Assembly (NCBI GenBank): GCA_021166685.1
Contig: JAJPEU010000003.1
Coordinates: 1 to 64,000 of the forward strand
Source of the DNA: Sulfurovum sp.
GTDB lineage: Bacteria > Campylobacterota > Campylobacteria > Campylobacterales > Sulfurovaceae
DNA length: 64,000 nt
Direction: 5' to 3'
Below are positions 17,999 through 26,221 of the stretch, in pieces (position 1 is the stretch's first letter; each line of letters opens with the position of its first letter). A model generated the notes under the pieces. That model worked only from the letters and a program-made list of their open reading frames with translations, was not told where the DNA came from and did no database searches. Made by a program: the position numbers and the translations under genes.

Positions 17999-18247
17999 TC
18001 TTTTCCTCTCCGCACTAAAATTTTTATATGTTGTACATTCTATATTTACACATTCACATTGTTATCATACCATTTTTTAAGCATACAAGAAACACCCTTC
18101 TTTTTTCAAAGAAAAAAATGATACCTATTTTGGATTACGAAATTTTTCTTTCCTGCTTGCTGTGCAGCATACAAAGCCAAGACAATCTAAAAAACCAAAG
18201 CAAAAAAAGTTATAATAACGACAATCAACAATAAGGATATTGGCTCA
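17999..18247. promoter_or_regulatory. Divergent region between mscS-like gene and gspF
   Basis: This is a 249-base AT-rich gap. A TATAAT at 18211-18216 and AAGGA at 18233-18237 serve gspF. The start site would be near 18223. The 68-codon open frame inside (18028-18234) has no ribosome site and an implausible composition, so I read it as non-coding. I see no operator or RNA gene. Confidence 0.5.
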
Positions 18248-19465
18248 ATGCTCTTTAAATATAGAGGTTTTGATAAAACAGGCAAAAAAGCCAAAGGCAC
18301 AATAACTGCAAGCAGTACAGAAGAGGCTGCTCAAAAACTCCGCAATCAAAATATTTACTATGAATCATTGACGCCCGCAAAAGAATTTTCCTTTGAAGTG
18401 TTTTCAAAACGCCAAATGTCAGGAGAGCAGCTTAGCACTTTCTCCAAAGAGCTTTCTTCTTATCTCGGTTCAGGGATGACCATACTTACAGCTGTCAAAT
18501 TGATGGAAAATCAACACGAAGAGGAAAAAAGATATCTCTCTTTTCTAAACTCCATTAAAACAATGATAGATGAAGGCAAATCTCTCTATCATGCGCTCAA
18601 TACGCAAAAAGTCTATACTTTGCCTGAATTTTACCTGCAGAGTCTTAACGTTGCCGGACAAAGCGGGAAGATGGTCGAAGTGCTGATCAATATGGGAAAT
18701 TTTTTCTCTGCCCAAAATAAAGTAAAAAAACAAGTTAAGGGAGCAATGGTTTATCCCTCTATTATCTTTACCGTAGCCATTGCGATGACTGCCTTTTTGA
18801 TCACATTTGTCGTGCCTAAAATTACCAGTATTTTTGAAGATACCGATCAAGAGCTGCCGCCCATTACACAGTTTGTACTCCATATCAGTGATTTTTTAAC
18901 TGCACATTATTTTGCTTTGGCGATAGGAATTGTTTTCATTGTTGCGATCTATAAACTAGCTTATGCAAAAAGTGAAGGTTTTCATACACTTATCGATACT
19001 TTATGGCTAAAGTCGCCCGTCATAAATACATTGATCCAAAATCATGAACTAGGAAGATTCTCCTACATTCTCTCACTCATGCTGGATTCCGGAGTAGCCT
19101 ATGCGCAGGCCGTAAAACTTGCCGCTGCTACTTTTGGAAACTATGCCCTGAAAGATCTTTTTGAAAAAGCTGTCATCAAGGTCATGGAAGGAAACAAACT
19201 TTCAAATTCTCTGCAGGCAACCAAAGGGATCAAACCAAAAAGAAACTTTATGCAATCCCTCGCTTTGGGCGAAGAGTCGAGTGAGGTAGCCAATATTTTA
19301 GGCAACATCTCAAGACTCTACACCGAAGAGAACGAAGACCGGCTTAAAATCTTGCTGGCACTGCTTGAGCCTGCAATGATGCTTTTCATCGGTGCTGTGG
19401 TAGGTATTATTGTCTCTGCAATGCTGCTCCCTATCTTTACCATGACCCAAGGGCTTTCACACTAA
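18248..19465 (+). CDS. gspF: Type II secretion inner-membrane platform protein GspF
   Basis: A 405-residue protein with the duplicated GspF/PilC domain. The first copy (about residues 68-190) starts at LSTFSKELSSYLGSGMTILTA; the second (about 270-392) starts at LGRFSYILSLMLDSGVAYAQA. Three long membrane helices lie near 165-190, 215-240 and 370-395. The cytoplasmic N-terminus (FKYRGFDKTGKKAKGTI) is typical. It is separated from the rest of the secretion genes by the exosortase and channel genes, and heads an operon with four genes not usually tied to secretion. Confidence 0.92.
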   Translation: MLFKYRGFDKTGKKAKGTITASSTEEAAQKLRNQNIYYESLTPAKEFSFEVFSKRQMSGEQLSTFSKELSSYLGSGMTILTAVKLMENQHEEEKRYLSFLNSIKTMIDEGKSLYHALNTQKVYTLPEFYLQSLNVAGQSGKMVEVLINMGNFFSAQNKVKKQVKGAMVYPSIIFTVAIAMTAFLITFVVPKITSIFEDTDQELPPITQFVLHISDFLTAHYFALAIGIVFIVAIYKLAYAKSEGFHTLIDTLWLKSPVINTLIQNHELGRFSYILSLMLDSGVAYAQAVKLAAATFGNYALKDLFEKAVIKVMEGNKLSNSLQATKGIKPKRNFMQSLALGEESSEVANILGNISRLYTEENEDRLKILLALLEPAMMLFIGAVVGIIVSAMLLPIFTMTQGLSH

Positions 19466-19502
19466 AAAGCATCATTGGAATATATCAAAAAAGGAAATAG
19501 CC

Positions 19503-20255
19503 ATGTATTGGAAAAAGTCTATCATTATCACGTTTCTTGGCCTGTCGAGCCTCTATGGCAAAACACTTCAAGGAGAAATTTCCTTGGGAATCTTTAACCA
19601 TGCCCCATCCGGCAATGCCGCCTATACACTTCCGGGGGAGATCATGAATGCTGCGGTTGATTTAGAAAACACATTTGGCTGGGAACAGGAAAACAATGTA
19701 ATATTTAAAGCCTATCTTGAGCACTCGCTCCCTTTTCTTCCCCACATGAAAACAGGCTATACGAATCTTTCGCATGCGGGACAAAACAATACTACAGATT
19801 TTTTTTGGGGAAATATTATCTCCTTTGACGGATTTGTAGCAAGCAGTCTGGATCTAAAGCTCTATGATATCACTCCCTATTATGAAATTTTAGACAAGGG
19901 CATAGAAGCTGACCTTGGAGTCACCCTAAGGTATATTAATGGGGATATTGCCGTAAACGCATTGTGGCAAAATGAGACGACAGATTTTGAGAGCCTGGTT
20001 CCCATGCTGTACGGCAAGGCGAAAATTACCATTCCGGGAACCGCGATCAGCGTGCAGTGTGAAGCTAACGCCATCAGTACAGATGAAACTACTTTTTATG
20101 ACTATGAAATAAGTGCCCGCTATGCCTTTGGATTGGGTTTAAATCTTGAAGGGGGATATAAAGCCTTTCACCTCGACAGCGACGAACTTGCCGATGGACT
20201 CAAAACAAACATTGACTTTAAGGGTCCCTACACTATGCTTGCATGGAGTTTTTAA
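19503..20255 (+). CDS. Outer-membrane beta-barrel protein, TIGR04219-like
   Basis: A 250-residue protein with a signal peptide (cleavage near LYGKT) and alternating-residue beta strands ending in the aromatic residue Phe (YTMLAWSF), as expected for an outer-membrane barrel. The start of the mature chain (EISLGIFNHAPSGNAAY) and the YEILDKGIEADLGVTLRYI segment recall the TIGR04219 family of unknown function. It lies 37 bases after gspF and overlaps the next gene by one base, so it is likely co-transcribed. Confidence 0.65.
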   Translation: MYWKKSIIITFLGLSSLYGKTLQGEISLGIFNHAPSGNAAYTLPGEIMNAAVDLENTFGWEQENNVIFKAYLEHSLPFLPHMKTGYTNLSHAGQNNTTDFFWGNIISFDGFVASSLDLKLYDITPYYEILDKGIEADLGVTLRYINGDIAVNALWQNETTDFESLVPMLYGKAKITIPGTAISVQCEANAISTDETTFYDYEISARYAFGLGLNLEGGYKAFHLDSDELADGLKTNIDFKGPYTMLAWSF

Positions 20256-20731
20256 TGGCAAAAAATAGATTTAGAAAGATCAAACAAGGAAACAAATCAG
20301 CCCAAAAAATAGACACTTCTTCTGCCCGCGCTTACGCCAAAAGCGCTACAAAGATAAAAGCATTTTTGACTGACAGCTTTATGCTTTTGATGCCTATTAT
20401 GTACGTGGTCTTTTATTTGATCATGGACGGAAGAGAAGATTTTGAAGCGCACAGGCTGGCCGGATGGATTTACATTCTTGCCCCCCTGGTGACCATACAG
20501 ACTTTGTTTATGTTAAAATCGGCACAAACACCCGGGTACCGTGCATACGGACTGAAAATTATTGATGAAACTACAGGGGAAAAACCTACCGCAGGAATTA
20601 TACTTTTTAGAAATTTGTGTGCTATTTTGTCTTTTTTCTCTTTTTTCGGCTGGATCATGATGTTCTTCAGGAAAGACCATAAAACATTACATGATCTTTT
20701 GAGCCATACTGCTGTTATTGATACCGAATGA
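20255..20731 (+). CDS. RDD family membrane protein
   Basis: A 158-residue protein with a basic N-terminus and three hydrophobic segments (about residues 37-58, 70-90 and 125-145). It has the RDD-type features: a charged start to the domain, GYRAYGLKIIDETTGEKPTA in the middle and KDHKTLHDLLSHTAVI at the end. Function is unknown in general; some members are linked to ion transport. ATG 20255 is chosen because GGAG lies 5 bases before it. An in-frame ATG at 20243 is inside the upstream gene. Confidence 0.75.
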   Translation: MAKNRFRKIKQGNKSAQKIDTSSARAYAKSATKIKAFLTDSFMLLMPIMYVVFYLIMDGREDFEAHRLAGWIYILAPLVTIQTLFMLKSAQTPGYRAYGLKIIDETTGEKPTAGIILFRNLCAILSFFSFFGWIMMFFRKDHKTLHDLLSHTAVIDTE

Positions 20732-21843
20732 AATTGCAAACTATATTCTTTTCTCCGCTTTTGGGCGGCTATTATTTTTTTTATTTTGCCCTAGTCGGTG
20801 TCTATGTTGTCTTTATGCCAAACGTATTGCTCTCTTTGGGATACAATGCTTTTGAAGTAGGCATAATTTACGCCGCTGCACCTTTTATGCGTTTTTTACT
20901 CCCCTTTGTTTTTCGCCATTATTTCACACTTACTTCCAGAGTCTATTTTTTCTCCCTTTTATTTACTTTTGCCGGAACATTGCTCTTTTTGATAACGATA
21001 CAGAATTTCTGGATCTATCTTTGCGCCAATCTGCTTTTTGGCGCAGCAATGGGGATTTCCCTTCCCTATGTAGAAACCATCGCACTTGCGACCTTACCAA
21101 AAAACCGTTACGGAAAAATACGTCTTTGGGGCTCTTTGGGTTTTATGGGTATAGCTTTATGGCTGGGACGCAACTTAAGCCTACCGTTTGACGCGCTCTA
21201 CTATCTGGGCGCCACAGCGTTGTTTACCTTTTTGTTCGGTGCTCTCTTGGTGCGATACGATACAATCCCTCACGTGAATTCGAATGAGGATGCCAGTTTT
21301 TCTCTTTTGAAGTATTGGGCTTTCTGGACTTCTGTCTTTTTGATGCAGGTAGGATTTGGAGGATTTTATAACTTTTTTACCATCTATGAAACCGCTCACG
21401 GTATTTCGCTTGAAATGACAAGCTGGATGTGGAGCTTTGGTGTAATCTGTGAAATTATCATGCTCTACTTTCAAGGCCCGCTTCTTCAAAGAAATTTACT
21501 TCATATTTTACAATTTGCAACCCTCGTAACCGCCCTAAGATGGCTGATGCTTTATTTTTTTGCAGATTCAGTGATTCTTACATTTGCTTCACAATCCCTG
21601 CATGCAGTAAGCTTCGCACTCTATCATACCGCAGCCATCACCTATGTCTTTTCGCTTTATACACAAAAAAAGCTTGCACAACAGTTTTTTTTAGGTATCG
21701 CTTTTGGCCTCGGCGGTTCTGTGGGCGCCATTCTTTCTGGAAAAATGTACGGAGAATATCTTTTCCTCATGGAGTCCCTAATTACTTTTATTGCATTTTT
21801 GGTATTATTGGTGCATCAAAAGCGCAGAGTGTATATCAGATGA
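20728..21843 (+). CDS. MFS transporter, HcaT/LacY-like group
   Basis: A 371-residue protein with about twelve membrane helices. The pattern FALVGVYVVFMPNVLLSLGY at the start and GKIRLWGSLGFMGIALWLG near residues 130-148 is that of the MFS_1-like/HcaT (phenylpropionate permease-like) group. The substrate cannot be told. It overlaps the RDD gene by an ATGA and overlaps mobA by another ATGA, so the three are translationally coupled. Confidence 0.8.
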   Translation: MKLQTIFFSPLLGGYYFFYFALVGVYVVFMPNVLLSLGYNAFEVGIIYAAAPFMRFLLPFVFRHYFTLTSRVYFFSLLFTFAGTLLFLITIQNFWIYLCANLLFGAAMGISLPYVETIALATLPKNRYGKIRLWGSLGFMGIALWLGRNLSLPFDALYYLGATALFTFLFGALLVRYDTIPHVNSNEDASFSLLKYWAFWTSVFLMQVGFGGFYNFFTIYETAHGISLEMTSWMWSFGVICEIIMLYFQGPLLQRNLLHILQFATLVTALRWLMLYFFADSVILTFASQSLHAVSFALYHTAAITYVFSLYTQKKLAQQFFLGIAFGLGGSVGAILSGKMYGEYLFLMESLITFIAFLVLLVHQKRRVYIR

Positions 21844-22409
21844 ATAAAAAACAAGGGGTTGCCGTTGTATTTGCCGGAGGTAAAAGTTCGCGAATGGGCG
21901 AGGATAAAGCCCTGCTCCCGTTTGGCAAATACGGTACGCTTAGCGAATTTCAATATGCTAGACTCTCTGCATGGTTTCACAAGGTATATTTCTCAACCAA
22001 AGAAAAAAAATTTGATTTCACCGATGCGCTGATTTTTGATTGCCAAAAAGAGTCCTCCCCGCTTGTAGGGATTATTTCTGTTTTTGAGGCCTTGGATGCA
22101 GATGAAGTGTTCATATTGAGCGTCGATATGCCGTTTGTCGACAAAGAGATTATCCGAATATTGCAAAAAAATAATTCGCAACAATGGGACGCGATTGTAG
22201 CAAAAAGTCCCAAAGGCATACAGCCCTTGTGCGGTTTTTATAAAAAAAGTATCCTTTCTTTTGCCCGCAACCGTCTGGCTATGGGCGACCACCGTTTGCA
22301 AAGTTTGCTTGAGGAGGCCAAAACGCATTATGTGGTTTTTGATTCAGATATGCCTTTTGCCAATCTCAACACTCCTGAGGATTACCAGGATGCACTGAGG
22401 ATTATTTAA
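21840..22409 (+). CDS. mobA: Molybdenum cofactor guanylyltransferase MobA
   Basis: A 189-residue nucleotidyltransferase that adds GMP to Mo-molybdopterin to make the bis-MGD cofactor. It shows the glycine-rich loop (VFAGGKSSRMGEDKALLPF, residues 10-28), the metal-binding LSVDMPFVD (about 94-102), the later GIQPLCGFY segment and the C-terminal ANLNTPEDYQ. The start is the ATG in the ATGA overlap with the MFS gene. The polysulfide reductase subunit PsrA at 48.9-51.3 kb should need bis-MGD, giving a functional link, though they are distant. It overlaps the convergent lysR-type gene by 8 bases. Confidence 0.9.
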   Translation: MNKKQGVAVVFAGGKSSRMGEDKALLPFGKYGTLSEFQYARLSAWFHKVYFSTKEKKFDFTDALIFDCQKESSPLVGIISVFEALDADEVFILSVDMPFVDKEIIRILQKNNSQQWDAIVAKSPKGIQPLCGFYKKSILSFARNRLAMGDHRLQSLLEEAKTHYVVFDSDMPFANLNTPEDYQDALRII

Positions 22410-23322
22410 TATGCTTAAATCTTGTATTCTGATCAGATTCCAGCATCTGAATCATTAATTTTTTGGAAAAATAGACAAATTTTTCAAAAAGCGTACTGTG
22501 GTATTTATCTTTATGGTATATCATCAAAAAATCTCTTTTACAATCAAAGTTTTTGACGTCGACACGATAAAGCTTGCCTTCTTTAAGCTCATTTTCTACA
22601 GAAATTTTAGAAATACATGTCAAACATTCGCGATTGGTCAAAATGCTTTTGATAGATTCCGTATGTCCAAGTTCCAAAAAGATATTCAACTTGTCTACTT
22701 TTTCCTTGATATAGTTTAAAAAGACCTCTCTTGTTCCCGAACCCTCTTCTCTGAGAATCCATTTTTCTTTCGCCAACTCATCTATATAGCAACTCTTATT
22801 GAATTTTGGACTTGCACTAATTACTAAAAGCTCGTCTACGCCTATCTTCTCCTTGATGATATCAGGCCCCGAAACCAATCCTTCTACAAAGCCGATATCG
22901 ATAGCTCCTTCTTGGATCATCTGTGCAATTTCTTTTGTATTTCCTTCTTTAAGAGTGATTTTTACATCGGGATATGAACTCATATAGCTGCAAATAATAG
23001 TGGGCATCAAATAATCAACAATGGTCGTACTCGCACCCACGCGAATCATCCCTTTATTTTCTGAATTTTTAAATTCATATTCAATATCCGCAAGCTTTTT
23101 AAAAATTGGGTCGATCTCCTTATAAAAGGCACGCCCCACCTCATTGAGTACGAGCTTTTTGTTGATGCGGTCGAATACGGGTTTTCCCAAAATATTTTCA
23201 AGCTCTTTGATGGACATTGATACAGCCGATTGGCTCAGCTTCATCTCTTTGGCAACATTGGTTAAGTGTCCGGAAGCTACCACATTGAGAAAAATTTCCA
23301 TTTGTCTTAAAGTTAATTTCAT
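22402..23322 (-). CDS. LysR-family transcriptional regulator (YeiE/CysB-like context)
   Basis: A 306-residue regulator. The N-terminal winged helix-turn-helix runs LTLRQMEIFLNVVASGHLTN then LSQSAVSMSIKELENILGKP. The C-terminal substrate-binding domain spans about 90-300. ATG 23322 is chosen because it begins the canonical MKLTLRQMEIFL; the frame stays open upstream but without domain homology. It is divergent from a YeiH-type transporter gene, the same arrangement as E. coli yeiE-yeiH, so it probably controls that gene. The effector is unknown. Confidence 0.85.
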   Translation of the reverse strand: MKLTLRQMEIFLNVVASGHLTNVAKEMKLSQSAVSMSIKELENILGKPVFDRINKKLVLNEVGRAFYKEIDPIFKKLADIEYEFKNSENKGMIRVGASTTIVDYLMPTIICSYMSSYPDVKITLKEGNTKEIAQMIQEGAIDIGFVEGLVSGPDIIKEKIGVDELLVISASPKFNKSCYIDELAKEKWILREEGSGTREVFLNYIKEKVDKLNIFLELGHTESIKSILTNRECLTCISKISVENELKEGKLYRVDVKNFDCKRDFLMIYHKDKYHSTLFEKFVYFSKKLMIQMLESDQNTRFKHIK

Positions 23323-23440
23323 TTGAACTCTTTTATTATTCAGATATTTTGATGATAATCTTATATTGGATTTATTTTTTATTATATCAAATTTACAGTA
23401 CAATCTCAAGATTCTTATCAAAAATACTGAAGGAATTTGC
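23323..23440. promoter_or_regulatory. Divergent promoter between lysR-type and yeiH-type genes
   Basis: This is a 118-base AT-rich gap. On the plus strand TACAAT (23399-23404) is a good -10 for the transporter gene, with AAGGA just before its ATG at 23441. Loose inverted AT-rich half-sites around 23360-23390 could hold a LysR-type site, but no clean T-N11-A palindrome stands out. Confidence 0.45.
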
Positions 23441-24508
23441 ATGCCTTTTTCTCCCCAAAAACGTTCAGGTACCCTTAACGGCATCTTATTTGTAGCCATA
23501 TTTTCTGCTGCCGCAACTTACATCGCCGATATGGGGGCTATCAAAGCTTTGGGCCTTTCTCCTTTGGTTATCGGTATTGTTATGGGTATATTTTATGCCA
23601 ACACCCTGCACAACAAATTTCCTGCTGCGTGGGAAAGCGGTATCACCTTTTCAGCAAAGAAAATTTTGCGTTTTGCTATCGTATTTTATGGGTTTAGAAT
23701 TACCTTTCAAGAGATTGGTGCGGTGGGACTGGAAGGCTTCCTGGTTTCGCTCATTATGCTTTCTACCACGTTTATGCTCGGCACATGGATGGGCCAAAAG
23801 ATCTTTGGCATGGACAGGGATACCTCCATATTAAATGCCTCGGGTGCTTCTGTCTGCGGAGCGGCGGCTGTACTTGCCACAGAGCCGGTACTCAAATCAG
23901 AAGAACACAAAGCAGCGATTGCGGTTTCCATGGTTGTACTTTTCGGAACCATATCTATGTTTCTTTATCCTGTACTTTACACGATGTTCATAGAAAATGC
24001 TTCAGGTTTTTTGCATATGAATCCAAAAGAATTCGGCATCTACACAGGCGGAACGATTCATGAGGTTGCGCAGGTAGTTGCTGTGCCATTTTCTATCCCG
24101 GGAGCACCCCAGGAGATGGCAGACGATGCCATCATCGTCAAAATGACACGAGTCATCATGATCGCACCCATGTTAATCATTTTGGGTATCTATCTCAGCT
24201 TATCGGCCAGAAAAAAAGGCAGCAAGACAGGAGGCACTGTTCAGCTTGTTATTCCTTGGTTTGCCGTTTACTTTATCGGTGTTGCCGGATTTAACTCGCT
24301 TCATCTTATTCCCGCAAATGCGGTAGAGATGATTAACGAGATTGACACATTCTTGCTGACGATGGCAATGACGGCACTGGGAATGGGAACGCGCTTTTCA
24401 AAGTTCAAAGGATTGGGCCTGGCTCCCGTTTATACTTCGGCCATCATGTTTGTCTGGCTTGTAGTGGGGGGATTTGTTGTGACTAAAGCCGTTTGTGCTG
24501 CGCTGTAG
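23441..24508 (+). CDS. YeiH-family putative sulfate/anion exporter (UPF0324)
   Basis: A 355-residue membrane protein with about ten helices. Family features include IGIVMGIFYANTLHNKFP, the NASGASVCGAAAVLATEPVL segment and GIYTGGTIHEVAQVVAVPF. The family (PSE) was named as putative sulfate exporters, but direct evidence for the substrate is thin. Start ATG 23441 has AAGGA upstream; the longer frame from 23366 would begin in the AT-rich promoter. It is paired with the divergent LysR regulator. Confidence 0.85.
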   Translation: MPFSPQKRSGTLNGILFVAIFSAAATYIADMGAIKALGLSPLVIGIVMGIFYANTLHNKFPAAWESGITFSAKKILRFAIVFYGFRITFQEIGAVGLEGFLVSLIMLSTTFMLGTWMGQKIFGMDRDTSILNASGASVCGAAAVLATEPVLKSEEHKAAIAVSMVVLFGTISMFLYPVLYTMFIENASGFLHMNPKEFGIYTGGTIHEVAQVVAVPFSIPGAPQEMADDAIIVKMTRVIMIAPMLIILGIYLSLSARKKGSKTGGTVQLVIPWFAVYFIGVAGFNSLHLIPANAVEMINEIDTFLLTMAMTALGMGTRFSKFKGLGLAPVYTSAIMFVWLVVGGFVVTKAVCAAL

Positions 24509-24556
24509 TTCAAAATCTCTTTTTTCATGCAATGATAAAAGTCCAAGGGCTCACCT

Positions 24557-26134
24557 TTACTTCCTCCTGCGGTAACTCAGGGCTTCCAAAATATCTGATT
24601 TTTCAATCATCTTGTGCTTTCCTAGATCCGCAATCGTTCGTGCTGTCTTCCTTATGCTTGCAATACTTCTATGTGTCAAATCAAACCTGCTGATAGCGCC
24701 CTCAAGTACTGCCACAGCATCATCGGCTAGCAAACAATACTGCTCTATCTCTTCCTCGCTCAACTTACCGTTAAGACGCTCCTGCCCTCTTTGCTTTTGC
24801 ATTTTAAATGCTTCGAACACCTGTTCATGCATCTGCTGCGAATTAATATCGCTTTTGTCTTCTCCTCCTACCTCCTGCATCACAACGAAAAGATCAATAC
24901 GGTCCAAAAACGGATCAGAGAGTCTGTTTTGATACCGTTTAATCTCTACTTCACTGCAACGGCATACTTTGTTTTTTGAAAGCAAGTTTCCACACGGACA
25001 CGGGTTCATCGCCGCAACGAACATAATGTCTGCTTCATATTCTATCTTTGCATTGACTCTGGCAATATGTACCTTTTTGTCCTGCAGGGGCTCCCTCAGT
25101 GCCTCAAGCACATTCTTGGAAAAGTGGGGAAGCTCATCAAAAAAAAGGATCCCTTTGTGTGCAAGTGCCACTTCTCCTATCTTTGCCTGCAAAGATCCTC
25201 CTCCAAAAATAGAGGCAGGAGTGGCGGTATGATGCGGGGCGCGCATGGGTCGCAAAGCAGAAAAATTTGGCACAACTCCGTCTAAAAACTGATGTTTGGC
25301 TATGGAGAGCATTTCCTCTTCAAACAAAGGGGGCAAAATATTTTTGATACGCTTGGCAATCATGCTTTTACCGCATCCAGGGCTTCCTTCCATTAAAAAA
25401 TTATGCATTCCGGCTGCTGCAATAAGCGAAGCTCTCTTTGCGATGCTCTGACCTTTTACATCTGCAAAATCAACCTCATATTTCTGCTCAAAATAATAAA
25501 CCCTCGCTCCAAACTCAACCTGATTTGCATCATAAGAAAATGCCTTTATATTTGCTTCAAAAGTTTTATTTTTTAAGATCTCTATGGCTTCATTAAGTGT
25601 TTCAATGGCAATAAAATCAACTCCGGAAATATGACTAAGATAGCAAATTGCTTCTTTTGGTACGATCGCCCGCTTGATAACCCCCTGCTCCTTGAGCGAC
25701 AAAATCAAAGGAAACAACATAGAACTTGACTTCACTTTCCCGTCGAGCCCCAGTTCGCCAAAAACAAAAAGACCCTCTTCATCAATCGTATGCTTATGCA
25801 GGGCGATCAAAAGAGCCAAGGAAAGATCAAAATGGGTTCCTGATTTTTTCAAATCCGAAGGACTTAAATTAACGGTGATCTTAAGCGGAGGAAAAACAAA
25901 TCCATTGGTCAGCAGTGCCGATTTCACGCGTTCCTTTGCTTCTTGGATATCATTGCTTGCCAGCCCAACAACCGTAAACCCGGGTAAACCTTTGGTAAAT
26001 GTTGCCTCCACTTCTATAGTTTTTGCATTAACGCCCTCAAGGGTAGCGCAAGTAAGACGGTTGACAATTGCGGATTGTTTTTCTTTATTTTTGTTTTCCT
26101 GTGGAAAATTACCACTATCTGTTTTTGCATTCAT
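24557..26134 (-). CDS. comM: YifB/ComM-type Mg-chelatase-like AAA+ ATPase
   Basis: A 525-residue protein. The N-terminal Lon-protease-like ChlI domain includes LPGFTVVGLASNDIQEAKER and KITVNLSPSDLKKSGTHFDL. The AAA+ core has Walker A GSPGCGKSMIAKR (about 225-237), Walker B GILFFDELPHF and a zinc-type CPCGNLLSKNKVCRC segment. ComM is a branch-migration helicase that helps integrate transformed DNA, and may do so here. I use ATG 26134; the TTG at 26140 is less likely. The ribosome site is poor. Confidence 0.85.
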   Translation of the reverse strand: MNAKTDSGNFPQENKNKEKQSAIVNRLTCATLEGVNAKTIEVEATFTKGLPGFTVVGLASNDIQEAKERVKSALLTNGFVFPPLKITVNLSPSDLKKSGTHFDLSLALLIALHKHTIDEEGLFVFGELGLDGKVKSSSMLFPLILSLKEQGVIKRAIVPKEAICYLSHISGVDFIAIETLNEAIEILKNKTFEANIKAFSYDANQVEFGARVYYFEQKYEVDFADVKGQSIAKRASLIAAAGMHNFLMEGSPGCGKSMIAKRIKNILPPLFEEEMLSIAKHQFLDGVVPNFSALRPMRAPHHTATPASIFGGGSLQAKIGEVALAHKGILFFDELPHFSKNVLEALREPLQDKKVHIARVNAKIEYEADIMFVAAMNPCPCGNLLSKNKVCRCSEVEIKRYQNRLSDPFLDRIDLFVVMQEVGGEDKSDINSQQMHEQVFEAFKMQKQRGQERLNGKLSEEEIEQYCLLADDAVAVLEGAISRFDLTHRSIASIRKTARTIADLGKHKMIEKSDILEALSYRRRK

Positions 26135-26187
26135 AGGCAAAGTTTACACGAATGACTAAAAAAATATAAAAATATGTCAAATTGTAA

Positions 26188-26217
26188 TATAATATGGCCA
26201 TTTATTTTTCCAAGGAG
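26188..26217 (+). promoter_or_regulatory. Promoter and ribosome site of gdhA
   Basis: TATAAT at 26188-26193 fits a -10, putting the start near 26200. AAGGAG (26211-26216) lies 5 bases before the ATG at 26222. These two signals decide the gdhA start, because the frame is open further upstream to 26174, which would lie before the promoter. Confidence 0.6.
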
Positions 26218-26221
26218 TTCC

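Noticed and set aside
18028-18234. 68-codon frame between mscS-like gene and gspF
   Set aside because: It has no ribosome site, a composition typical of AT-rich spacer, and overlaps the gspF promoter.
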